9,855 nt of DNA from Faecalibacterium prausnitzii (GTDB lineage Bacteria; Bacillota; Clostridia; Oscillospirales; Ruminococcaceae): the NCBI GenBank assembly GCA_002313795.1, contig DCCL01000243.1, forward strand, positions 338 through 10,192. The letters run 5' to 3'. The position numbers and the translations under genes are program-made. This document shows positions 1 through 6,014 of the stretch, piece after piece. Each line of letters opens with the position of its first letter. Within the stretch, counting starts at the first letter, position 1. The notes under the pieces were generated by a model that made no database searches, had not been told where the DNA came from, and worked only from the letters and a program-made list of their open reading frames with translations.

Positions 1-12
1 AGTGGAGTCCAG

Positions 13-50
13 AGGATGAGAGGAGGAAGTCGAAACACCCCTCTCGTCCT
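13..50 (+). other. Hairpin at the left edge
   Basis: Positions 13-23 (AGGATGAGAGG) pair with 40-50 (CCTCTCGTCCT) over 11 bp, with one T·G wobble that works only in a plus-strand RNA. The loop is 16 nt. No T-run follows, so it is a poor intrinsic terminator for an upstream gene. It may be part of the repeat that begins at 53, because it directly precedes it. What lies further left is not visible. Confidence 0.4.
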
Positions 51-52
51 AT

Positions 53-140
53 GGCCCGCGGAGCGAATAGCCATTTTGCAGCAGAAAACCTGACCCCGCT
101 ACAAGCGGGTGATGCCGTTTTTCTTGCCAAAAGACACCTT
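53..140 (+). repeat. Interspersed hairpin repeat, left copy (header plus one unit)
   Basis: A header GGCCCGCGGAGCGAA (53-67), then AGCCAT, is followed by a unit starting GCAGCAGAAAACCTGACCCC at 78. The unit contains the hairpin CCCGC-TACAA-GCGGG and then a GATGCCGTTTTT tract. The same header and unit occur on the opposite strand at the right end of the window (9760-9852) with a few substitutions and small indels. The stretch 141-180 (GCCAGCGAAACC, then C-rich) resembles the start of another, decayed unit. The hairpin followed by five Ts could also end upstream transcripts. Only two locations are visible, so calling it a genome-wide family is inference. Confidence 0.7.
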
Positions 141-221
141 CGCGCCAGCGAAACCTCAACCCTCCACCCCCTTTTATCCAATCTATTATTTATTATTTTT
201 ATATAACAGCGAGGTAATCTC
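141..221 (+). other. AT-rich leader of the first RCK gene
   Basis: After a C-rich stretch the sequence becomes strongly AT-rich from about 175 to 207, as expected near a promoter. TATAAC at 202-207 is a possible -10, but it would start the transcript almost at the ribosome binding site, and I see no good -35 at standard spacing. The ribosome binding site AGCGAGGTAAT (208-218) is repeated exactly in front of the next gene (652-662), with the same 3-nt gap to the ATG. Confidence 0.3.
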
Positions 222-635
222 ATGAATATTCTGGTGATCGGCTGCGACCAGGTGGGCGCATCGCTGGTGCGGGATCTCGAACGCATCGGCCACGATATCT
301 CCGTCATCGAAAAGGATTCCGAACAGCTCAAGCGGCTGGATGGCTTCGATGACTATACCTTCGGCGGCAACGCTCTGGTGGGCGACCCCACCGACCCCGA
401 TATCCTCAAGCAGGGCGGCGTGGAGAACTGCGACGCCGTGGCCGCTGTCAGCGAGGACGACTCGGTGAACCTGATGGCCGCGCAGATCGCCAAAAGCATC
501 TTCCAGCGGGAAAAAGTCATCTGCCGCGTCTCCGACCCCCATCTGCAGGTCCTGTATCACAAGGCCTATGGGCTGGACACCATCTGTCCCACCGTCCTCA
601 CCGAACAGGCCGTGTTCCGTTCTCTGGCAAAATAA
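222..635 (+). CDS. Short RCK / TrkA-N domain protein
   Basis: A 137-residue protein that is essentially one RCK N-terminal (TrkA-N) Rossmann domain. RCK proteins form cytosolic gating rings that bind NAD(H), ATP/ADP or c-di-AMP and control K+ channels of the TrkH/KtrB type. The start reads MNILVIGCDQVG, with the family's first strand and the end-of-strand-2 acidic residue (E30). The dinucleotide motif GxGxxG is altered to GCDQVG at residues 7-12, with Asp for the middle Gly. There is no TrkA-C domain, so it is about 80 residues shorter than its neighbour. It begins at an ATG behind AGCGAGGTAAT and lies 30 nt ahead of the full-length RCK gene, probably in the same operon. No channel subunit lies in the window. 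The RCK fold is secure; the K+ role is inferred from the family. Confidence 0.85.
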   Translation: MNILVIGCDQVGASLVRDLERIGHDISVIEKDSEQLKRLDGFDDYTFGGNALVGDPTDPDILKQGGVENCDAVAAVSEDDSVNLMAAQIAKSIFQREKVICRVSDPHLQVLYHKAYGLDTICPTVLTEQAVFRSLAK

Positions 636-665
636 ATCTTCCATTTTGTATAGCGAGGTAATTTT

Positions 666-1331
666 ATGAAAGTTTGTATTGCCGGCGGCGGGCGCGTGGG
701 CCGCTATCTGGCCCAGAGCCTGCTGGCCAACCGCCATCAGGTCGTCATCATCGAGCCCATCGAGAGCCAGTGCCGAATGCTGGCCGATATGCTGGATATC
801 CCGGTCATCTGCGGCAACTCTGTCAGCGTGGACACCCTTCGCACCGCCGACGTTTCCAGCTGCAACGCCTTTGTGGCCGTGACCGGCTCCGATGAAGATA
901 ACCTTATCGCCTGCCAGATCGCCAAGCGGGAGTTCGGCGTAGACCGCACCGTCTGCCGGGCTTCCAATCCCAAGAACCGGGAACTGCTCCACACCCTCGG
1001 CGTGGATACCGTGGTCTGCGGCACCGACAACCTGAGCCACATTCTGGAGCGGGAGATCGAGACCGACACCATCCGTCAGCTGCTCTCTCTGGGCGGCGGC
1101 ACGGCCAGCCTGAACGAGATCCTGCTGCCGGAAAACTTCATCTTTGCGGGCAAGGCCATCATGGACATTCCCATCCCCGGCGACACCATCCTGGTCAGCA
1201 TCACCCGGGATACCGAGTTCATCATCCCCCACGGCAACACCGTCCTGCTGCCCTGGGACCACATTCTCTGTCTGACCCGGGACGACAGTCTGCACCTGCT
1301 GACCGACGCCTGGGGCCTCAGCGGCAAGTGA
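666..1331 (+). CDS. TrkA/KtrA-family K+ uptake regulatory protein
   Basis: A 221-residue RCK protein. Residues 1 to about 120 form the TrkA-N Rossmann domain with an intact GGGRVG motif (7-12) and the ribose-binding acidic residue E30. Residues from about 140 to 218 match a TrkA-C (RCK_C) ligand-binding domain, including the FAGKAIMDIPIPGDTILVSI stretch. Proteins of this size and layout are the KtrA-type cytosolic gating subunit of K+ transporters. The start is an ATG behind AGCGAGGTAAT. The stop overlaps the GTG start of the next gene (GTGA, 4 nt), so translation is probably coupled. The preceding gene is a shorter paralogue. The two may form mixed rings, but nothing here proves it. The channel partner must be encoded elsewhere. 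Confidence 0.92.
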   Translation: MKVCIAGGGRVGRYLAQSLLANRHQVVIIEPIESQCRMLADMLDIPVICGNSVSVDTLRTADVSSCNAFVAVTGSDEDNLIACQIAKREFGVDRTVCRASNPKNRELLHTLGVDTVVCGTDNLSHILEREIETDTIRQLLSLGGGTASLNEILLPENFIFAGKAIMDIPIPGDTILVSITRDTEFIIPHGNTVLLPWDHILCLTRDDSLHLLTDAWGLSGK

Positions 1332-1759
1332 CCGAGCAGGAGCTGCGGCGCACTGCCGTTATCATCCCGCCCTCGGGCCGGGCCGTCCTCTGTGTCTGGG
1401 CGGCGGTGCCGGGGCTGTTTGCTGCGCCTTTCGTGTTCTGGCAGGGTCTGTTCTGGGGTGTCTGCTTCTGCCTGCTCTGGGCCGCTCTGGTCTACTGCAT
1501 CTGGGCGCGGGCCTGCAGCTTTGCGGCGGTGCTGACCGCTCGGACCCTGACTGTTCACTCCGGCATCGCTCTGCCTGTGCGGCAGGTGCTCTCCCGCCGG
1601 GCGGCCACGGGCGTCCGGCTGCTGCGCACTCCCCTGCTGCGTCTGGGCGGCGTCTCGCTGCTCATCGTGGCGGCACCGGGGACAAAACTGTTCCTGCCCG
1701 CCATCCCGGCCCCGCAGGCAGCGGCTCTGGCCCACATTCTGGCGGAGGATGCCCCATGA
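1328..1759 (+). CDS. Small membrane protein with one bacterial PH (YdbS-like) domain
   Basis: A 143-residue protein starting with GTG, overlapping the trkA stop by 4 nt. Two hydrophobic segments (about 18-36 and 40-62) form a membrane hairpin. A soluble part (about 65-140) follows with the pattern of the bPH2/DUF304 domain: LTVHSGI, then an arginine-rich strand, then LGGVSLLIVAAPG. This architecture matches the YdbS half of the YdbS-YdbT pair of Bacillus, whose members are little characterised membrane proteins. The next gene is a YdbT-like protein overlapping by 4 nt (ATGA), so the two are very likely made together and may form a complex. I assign the family from hydropathy and motif pattern only; the cellular role is not known to me. 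Confidence 0.72.
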   Translation: MTEQELRRTAVIIPPSGRAVLCVWAAVPGLFAAPFVFWQGLFWGVCFCLLWAALVYCIWARACSFAAVLTARTLTVHSGIALPVRQVLSRRAATGVRLLRTPLLRLGGVSLLIVAAPGTKLFLPAIPAPQAAALAHILAEDAP

Positions 1760-3135
1760 CCAAGGAAAAGCACTACCATCCCCTTGCCGCCCTCCGCTTT
1801 CTGCGCAAGACCGTGGTGGTCTGCCTCATCCCGCTGCTCAATGCGCTGCTGGAATTTCGTCCGAGCGCTCTCTTCACCGCCCTGCGGCAGGACGCCGCAC
1901 TGCTGCTGTTTCTGGGTGCTGCAAGCTGGGTACTTCTGGAAGCCAGCAGCTGGAAACTGGAAGAGTCCGGTGCACTGCGGCTGCGGTGGGAGTTCTTCTT
2001 CCGGCGGGAACGTGTCCTGCGGGGGGAACAGCTGGCCGCGCTGACTATTGAGCGGCCATTGCTGTTCCGATTCACCGGGGCCAGCCGGGTGGTGCTCTAT
2101 CCGGTGGGCCAGCCCGAGAAGCGGAAGCTCACCCTCTACCTCTACCGGGAGGATGCACAGGAGCTTGCCGACCGGCTGATGCCCATCTCCGACCCGGTCT
2201 GCCACACCCCGGCCGGGGATGAAAAGGCCGCGCTGGTGCTGCTGGGGGCCAACGGCGTGTCCACTCTGGCGCTCATTGCTTTGGCCATCCGGCAGACCCG
2301 GCCCTTTCCCCTGACTGCGGAGGCGCTGGCCCTTTCCCGGCTGAATTTTCTTGTGACACTGACGGCCCGCTGGCTGCCTGCCGGCGCTGCCTGGATGCTG
2401 GTGCTGGCCGGAGCGCTCTTCGGGGCCAGCATTGGCCGCAGCTTTTCTCAGACGGTGCATTATACCGTCTGGCACACCGCCGACCAGTTGGGGAGCCGGG
2501 GCGGCTGGCTGACGAGGTTTGAAATCCGGGTCAAGAGCCGGGAGGTCAGCTATGCGGATGTCCGCGTCTCCCCCTTTGCCCGGCTGCTGCACCGGTGGCC
2601 TGTGTTTGTGGTAGCAGGCAGCTGCCGCCCGGAGCTGCCCCTCTTCGTCTACCGCTCCGGACAGGAAGAGCTGTTCCGGGAATTGCTGCCGGAGTTCCGG
2701 ATGCCCCCGGACGCCAGACCCGACCACATCCATCGCAGCGCCATCTTCTTTGCACCTGCCGGCATCCCCTGCGGGCTCTGCCTGCTGCTGGTGCTGGTCT
2801 CCCGCACCGTTCTCCCGGCCCTCACGCTCACTCTGCTCATCCCCACTGCCGTGTTCGCGGTATTTCTGGCTGGCGGGCTGGTAGGCTGGCTGCGGGAGGG
2901 CATCTGGATGCAGGAGGGGCGGCTGACCCTGCGGCGGCAAAACGGCATCTATCTCCACTGCATCTGCGTGTTCCACCCGGACGTCTGCCTGCGGGCTTTT
3001 CAGTCCCCCTGGGCGGCGCGGTACGACCGGCTGACCCTGACCCTTATCCTGCCGGGCCGGGTGCAGCTGAAGGTGCGTAGTATCCCGCTGCGGGACGCTC
3101 TGCCCTGCTTCGGTGCACTGGAACAGGAAACATAA
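1756..3135 (+). CDS. Multi-pass membrane protein with three bacterial PH domains (YdbT-like)
   Basis: A 459-residue membrane protein. Hydrophobic segments lie at about 16-34, 46-63, 157-178, 196-228 (probably two helices), 328-349 and 352-378. Each membrane pair is followed by a soluble module, at about 65-142, 236-312 and 382-455. This is the repeated hairpin-plus-bPH2 layout of YdbT-type proteins. Repeats are weakly conserved: the second holds RVSPFARLLHRWPVFVVAG and the third holds LTLRRQNGIYLHCI. The ATG overlaps the stop of the one-domain partner by 4 nt. An arginine- and leucine-rich composition and high GC explain a very long antisense open frame over this gene, which is not real. The function is not established; a surface or lipid-related role is only inference. 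Confidence 0.75.
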   Translation: MTKEKHYHPLAALRFLRKTVVVCLIPLLNALLEFRPSALFTALRQDAALLLFLGAASWVLLEASSWKLEESGALRLRWEFFFRRERVLRGEQLAALTIERPLLFRFTGASRVVLYPVGQPEKRKLTLYLYREDAQELADRLMPISDPVCHTPAGDEKAALVLLGANGVSTLALIALAIRQTRPFPLTAEALALSRLNFLVTLTARWLPAGAAWMLVLAGALFGASIGRSFSQTVHYTVWHTADQLGSRGGWLTRFEIRVKSREVSYADVRVSPFARLLHRWPVFVVAGSCRPELPLFVYRSGQEELFRELLPEFRMPPDARPDHIHRSAIFFAPAGIPCGLCLLLVLVSRTVLPALTLTLLIPTAVFAVFLAGGLVGWLREGIWMQEGRLTLRRQNGIYLHCICVFHPDVCLRAFQSPWAARYDRLTLTLILPGRVQLKVRSIPLRDALPCFGALEQET

Positions 3136-3153
3136 CTCAAAGGAAGTCTTATC

Positions 3154-3813
3154 ATGATAAAAACCATTCTCTTCGACCTGGACGGCACCCTGCTGAACAC
3201 CATCGACGACCTTGCTGACGCGGCCAACTGGGTCTGCGAACAGCACGGCTGGCCCACCTTTTCGGTGGAGACCTACAAGCATTTTGTGGGCAACGGCATC
3301 CCCAAGCTGGTAGAGCGCTTTTCCCCGGAAAATGCCCGCAGCCCTGAGCGGCTTGCCGCCACGCTGGCCGAGTTCTCGGCCCGGTATGATGCCCACAAGG
3401 AGGACAAAACGGCCCCCTATCCCGGCATCCCGGAACTGCTGACTGCCCTGAATGCTGAAGGCATCCAGACTGCGGTCTTTTCCAACAAGGCCGATGCATT
3501 CTGTGGAAAGATCATCGACCACTACTTTGGGGCTGGGAGCTTTTCGCTGGTGCGGGGCAGCCGTCCCGGCGTGCCCACCAAACCCGACCCTGCAGGGGTC
3601 TACTCCCTGATGGCCGACCTCGGCGCTGACCCGAAGACCACCCTTTTCGTGGGCGACAGTGACGTGGACATCCTTACCGGCCACAATGCCGGTCTGCCCG
3701 CCATGGGTGCGCTCTGGGGCTTCCGGGGCGAAGCAGAGCTCACTGCAGCTGGTGCCGACGCACTGGCTGCAAAGCCAGCAGATATCCTGACCTATATCCA
3801 CAAGGCAGAATAA
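3154..3813 (+). CDS. HAD-superfamily phosphatase, phosphoglycolate-phosphatase-like
   Basis: A 219-residue soluble hydrolase with all four HAD motifs: DLDGT with nucleophile D8 and acid/base D10, S110 in VFSNK, K143 in TKPDP, and GDSDVD (167-172) with D168 and D172 for Mg2+. An alpha-helical cap (about 16-85) sits after motif I, as in Gph/PgmB-type enzymes. Gph removes phosphate from 2-phosphoglycolate, but close relatives act on other small phosphates, so the substrate is uncertain. The ATG follows AAAGGAAG, 18 nt after the PH-protein stop. It is the last gene of the run and is followed by a strong terminator. Length is typical for the family. Co-transcription with RCK and PH genes does not point to an obvious shared pathway. 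Confidence 0.88.
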   Translation: MIKTILFDLDGTLLNTIDDLADAANWVCEQHGWPTFSVETYKHFVGNGIPKLVERFSPENARSPERLAATLAEFSARYDAHKEDKTAPYPGIPELLTALNAEGIQTAVFSNKADAFCGKIIDHYFGAGSFSLVRGSRPGVPTKPDPAGVYSLMADLGADPKTTLFVGDSDVDILTGHNAGLPAMGALWGFRGEAELTAAGADALAAKPADILTYIHKAE

Positions 3814-3833
3814 AAAAATCGATAACAGTTACA

Positions 3834-3882
3834 GCCCTGCCGGGAATGTGATAAAAACACTTCCGGCAGGGCCGTATTTTTT
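3834..3882 (+). terminator. Intrinsic terminator after the HAD gene
   Basis: GCCCTGCCGG (3834-3843) pairs perfectly with CCGGCAGGGC (3863-3872). The upper part of the stem is interrupted, and after CGTA a run of six Ts follows (3877-3882). It lies 20 nt past the stop codon and should end the five-gene plus-strand run. Confidence 0.85.
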
Positions 3883-3924
3883 GCAGAAAATTCATCTTCT
3901 GTTTTCGGGCTGGAAATGGCTTCC

Positions 3925-3933
3925 TGTTATACT
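3925..3933 (+). promoter_or_regulatory. Extended -10 promoter for the TIM-barrel gene
   Basis: TGT directly before TATACT (3928-3933) forms an extended -10 element. The hexamer 17 nt upstream (TCGGGC) is a poor -35, as is common with extended -10 promoters. The expected start of transcription is near 3940, giving a leader of about 38 nt. The stretch TTCCTGTTATACT is nearly identical to that at the SDR promoter (TTCCTGCTATACT). Confidence 0.65.
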
Positions 3934-3977
3934 GTTGCAATCACATCAGACTCTCGCCCCAAAGGAGGCCATTGCAT

Positions 3978-4643
3978 ATGAGCACTGAAAAGAAAGCATC
4001 CCCCAGCGTAGACAGCCGTCTGCGCCACATCCTCCGGATGCCGCAGGAAGTCTACTCGGCCAGCGGCATCGTGGTCAACGGACGCCGGCTCAAGAGCTTC
4101 GTCTTCACCACCGACCTTGCCATCATCCGCAACTGCGACGCCGACGCCGTGTTTGCGGTCTATCCTTTCACGCCCCAGCAGGCCATCAGCCACGCCATCA
4201 TTCAGGCATCCTACATCCCGGTATTCTGCGGCGTGGGCGGCGGCACCACAAAGGGAATGCGCACCATCAATCTGGCGCAGGACGTCGAGAGTCAGGGTGC
4301 CATGGGCGTAGTGCTCAACTCCCCCATCTCCGACCTGAATCTCCTTGCCGTCTCCCGGGTGGTGGACATCCCGGTCATCATCACCGTGACCCGGGAGGAC
4401 ACCGACATCGCTGCCCGGCTGGAAGCGGGAGCCTCCATCCTGAACGTGGCGTGCAGCACCGATACTCCCCGCATCGTGCGGAAGATCCGGGAGCAGTTCC
4501 CGGATGTGCCCATCATCGCCAGCGGCGGCAAGACCGGCGAGACCATCTCGGCCACCATCGAGGCCGGAGCCAACGCCATCACCTACACACCGCCTTCTCC
4601 GGCCGTGCTCTTCAAGGATATGATGGAAAAATACCGGGAGTGA
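3978..4643 (+). CDS. TIM-barrel (phosphate-binding barrel) protein of unknown function
   Basis: I choose the ATG at 3978 (221 residues) rather than an in-frame TTG at 3972, because AAAGGAGG (3961-3968) lies 9 nt before the ATG but only 3 nt before the TTG. The protein is soluble and shows alternating strands and helices: VFTTD, AVFAVYPF, YIPVFCGVGG, GAMGVVLNSP, IPVIITVT, GASILNVAC, VPIIASGGKTGET and NAITYTP. The late ASGGKTGET (181-189) followed by EAGANAITYT is the phosphate-binding loop pattern of ribulose-phosphate-type barrels. I do not recognise a specific enzyme family with confidence; homologues that I recall are loosely called hydrolases. It is transcribed from its own promoter and lies 139 nt ahead of the SDR gene. 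A paired metabolic role with that SDR is only a guess. Confidence 0.8.
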   Translation: MSTEKKASPSVDSRLRHILRMPQEVYSASGIVVNGRRLKSFVFTTDLAIIRNCDADAVFAVYPFTPQQAISHAIIQASYIPVFCGVGGGTTKGMRTINLAQDVESQGAMGVVLNSPISDLNLLAVSRVVDIPVIITVTREDTDIAARLEAGASILNVACSTDTPRIVRKIREQFPDVPIIASGGKTGETISATIEAGANAITYTPPSPAVLFKDMMEKYRE

Positions 4644-4694
4644 GCCGGGCTGACTCATTCCATAAAAGAACCGTATCCGATTGAAAAGCTCTAT

Positions 4695-4723
4695 TTTACA
4701 TTCCCGTGCATTCCTGCTATACT
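4695..4723 (+). promoter_or_regulatory. Promoter of the SDR gene
   Basis: The -35 TTTACA (4695-4700) and the -10 TATACT (4718-4723) are separated by 17 nt, and TGC precedes the -10 as an extended element. Initiation is expected near 4730, about 53 nt ahead of the ATG. No terminator hairpin is visible between the upstream gene and this promoter, so some read-through is possible. Confidence 0.8.
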
Positions 4724-4782
4724 CAGGCCAGAAACAAGCTTAGCCCACTGTTGAGAGCTGTGAAAACAAGGAGGTTGCAACT

Positions 4783-5583
4783 ATGGGATTTCTGACTGGT
4801 AAGACTGCCATCATCACCGGCGCGGGGCGCGCTGTCCTGCGGGACGGAAGCTGCGGCTCCATCGGCTACGGCATCGCCACCGCCTACGCCAAAGAGGGCG
4901 CAAACCTCGTTATTACAGGCCGCAACGTCAAGAAACTGGAAGCCGCCAAGGAAGAGTTGGAACGACTCTACGGCATCCAGGTGCTGCCCGTGCAGGCCGA
5001 TGTCTGCGCAGGCGGCGACAACGAGGCCGTAGTGGCCAATGTGGTAAAGCAGGCCATAGAGGCCTTCGGCGGCATTCAGGTGCTCATCAACAACGCGCAG
5101 GCTTCGGCCTCCGGCGTGCCGCTGGCAGAGCACACCACGGAGCAGTTCGACCTGGCGCTCTATTCCGGCCTGTATGCTGTGTTCTACTACATGAAAGCCT
5201 GCTACCCCTACCTGAAGGAGTCGCATGGCAGCGTCATCAACTTTGCCTCTGGTGCCGGACTCTTCGGCAACTACGGACAGTGCGCCTATGCTGCCGCCAA
5301 GGAGGGCATCCGCGGGCTCTCCCGCGTCGCCGCCACCGAGTGGGGCAAAGACGGCATCAATGTCAACGTGGTCTGCCCGCTGGCCTGGACGGCCAAGCTG
5401 GAACAGTTCCAGGAGGCTTACCCCGACGCCTTCAAGACCAATGTTAAGATGCCGCCCATGGGCCACTACGGCAACCCGGAGACCGAGATCGGCCGGGTCT
5501 GCGTCCAGCTGGCAATGCCAGACTTCAAGTATATGTCCGGTGAGACCCTGACGCTGGAAGGCGGCATGGGACTGAGACCGTAA
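4783..5583 (+). CDS. Short-chain dehydrogenase/reductase (SDR)
   Basis: A 266-residue classical SDR, an NAD(P)(H)-dependent oxidoreductase of alcohols and ketones. The Rossmann glycine motif begins TGAGR (12-16) but has about eight extra residues (AVLRDGSC) before GSIGYGIA. The strand-4 NNAG motif reads NNAQ (103-106). The catalytic triad is in place: S156 in FASGAG and Y169-x3-K173 in YAAAK. The usual PG after strand 6 reads CPL (198-200), and the C-terminal strand TLTLEGGMG closes the fold. Family length is about 250, so it is complete. The ATG follows AAGGAGG (4768-4774). It has its own promoter and terminator, so it is probably monocistronic. Gut Firmicute SDRs include hydroxysteroid dehydrogenases and 3-oxoacyl reductases; the substrate cannot be told from sequence alone. 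Confidence 0.9.
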   Translation: MGFLTGKTAIITGAGRAVLRDGSCGSIGYGIATAYAKEGANLVITGRNVKKLEAAKEELERLYGIQVLPVQADVCAGGDNEAVVANVVKQAIEAFGGIQVLINNAQASASGVPLAEHTTEQFDLALYSGLYAVFYYMKACYPYLKESHGSVINFASGAGLFGNYGQCAYAAAKEGIRGLSRVAATEWGKDGINVNVVCPLAWTAKLEQFQEAYPDAFKTNVKMPPMGHYGNPETEIGRVCVQLAMPDFKYMSGETLTLEGGMGLRP

Positions 5584-5611
5584 GTGACAATTTTATTGTT
5601 CTGTATAAGAT

Positions 5612-5659
5612 AAAAACCCACCCCCGCCTGTTTCTATCGACAGACGGGGGTGGGTTTTT
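5612..5659 (+). terminator. Intrinsic terminator after the SDR gene
   Basis: A 20-bp stem with a single C·A mismatch: the left arm is 5612-5631 (AAAAACCCACCCCCGCC...) and the right arm 5640-5659 ends GGGTGGGTTTTT. The loop is 8 nt. The A-run on the left and T-run on the right make it potentially bidirectional. Confidence 0.9.
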
Positions 5660-5660
5660 G

Positions 5661-5815
5661 TTTGATCCATATATGGGTCAAAACACCCATAAGCATTAGT
5701 AACCACGGTAGACGTTCCTACAGATTGGAACCCGCGGGCTAAGCAACAGCTCACTGGGCTGATTGCTTACGGCGCTATGCGCCGCCGCCCTGTTCGATTC
5801 CCGCACAGGTCAAAT
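5661..5815 (+). other. Hairpin-rich non-coding region, possible structured RNA, with a tRNA-like 3' end
   Basis: No coding potential is convincing here. Visible pairings are TATGGGT/ACCCATA (5672-5678 with 5685-5691), GTTCC/GGAAC (5714-5718 with 5727-5731), AAGCAACAGC/GCTGaTTGCTT (5741-5750 with 5758-5768, one bulge) and CGGCGC/GCGCCG (5770-5775 with 5779-5784). GCGGG (5734-5738) can pair with CCCGC (5800-5804), while CCTGT (5789-5793) can pair with ACAGG (5805-5809), which would make a pseudoknot. TTTGAtCC (5661-5668) can close the whole region with GGTCAAA (5808-5814). The 3' end TTCGATTCCCGCACAGGTCA (5793-5812) resembles the 3' end of the neighbouring tRNA-Glu on the other strand, but no matching 5' half exists. 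I match no known RNA family, and no clear promoter is seen. Confidence 0.4.
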
Positions 5816-5817
5816 AA

Positions 5818-5850
5818 AAAAATCCTCTGCACATCGTGCAGAGGATTTTT
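5818..5850 (-). terminator. Terminator of the tRNA operon, bidirectional in form
   Basis: AAAAATCCTCTGCAC (5818-5832) pairs perfectly over 15 bp with 5836-5850, with a 3-nt loop. On the minus strand it is followed by a run of seven Ts, directly downstream of tRNA-Glu. On the plus strand it ends in five Ts and could also terminate any RNA made from 5661-5815. Confidence 0.88.
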
Positions 5851-5851
5851 A

Positions 5852-5923
5852 TGACCCGTACGGGAATCGAACCCATGTTACAGCCGTGAAAGGGCCGTGT
5901 CTTAACCGCTTGACCAACGGGCC
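5852..5923 (-). tRNA. tRNA-Glu (anticodon TTC)
   Basis: A complete cloverleaf is readable on the minus strand. The acceptor stem is GGCCCGT/ACGGGTC with a G2·U71 wobble and discriminator A. The D-arm is GTC/GAC, the anticodon stem CGGCC/GGCTG with loop CTTTCAC (anticodon TTC), and the T-arm ATGGG/CCCGT with loop TTCGATT. It spans 72 nt, and the CCA end is not encoded. It is the second gene of a two-tRNA transcript and is followed within 2 nt by a terminator hairpin. Confidence 0.96.
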
Positions 5924-5930
5924 TTATAAA

Positions 5931-6011
5931 TACAGAGCTTCGCTAAAACCTCCGACTTCCATCATCCACTATTGCGGACGACCGTCCCCCTTATCTTAGC
6001 GAAACTCTGTA
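5931..6011 (-). repeat. Long hairpin in the tRNA-Met/tRNA-Glu spacer
   Basis: The arms 5931-5946 (TACAGAGCTTCGCTAA) and 5996-6011 (TTAGCGAAACTCTGTA) are inverted copies over 16 bp with one difference. In the minus-strand transcript the odd pair is a U·G wobble; in a plus-strand RNA it would be C·A. The 49-nt loop holds a smaller hairpin, GGAC-gacc-GTCC. It fills nearly all of the 91-nt spacer and ends 3 nt from the encoded CCA of tRNA-Met. It could be a processing signal, or a miniature inverted-repeat element flanked by TA. Confidence 0.75.
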
Positions 6012-6014
6012 ATG

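Noticed and set aside
1555..3801. A 748-codon minus-strand open frame opposite the PH-domain and HAD genes
   Set aside because: It is low-complexity (Gln, Gly and Pro rich), lacks domains and lies antisense to genes with clear motifs and coupled starts.
5700..5815. tRNA-Sec, tmRNA or an HDV-like ribozyme
   Set aside because: No acceptor stem pairs with the ACAGGTC end, the T-stem 5' strand does not pair, and the order of the pairing segments does not match the HDV nested double pseudoknot on either strand.
5763..5999. A 78-codon plus-strand frame across the terminator and tRNA-Glu
   Set aside because: Its middle is the antisense translation of tRNA-Glu, a known source of false proteins.
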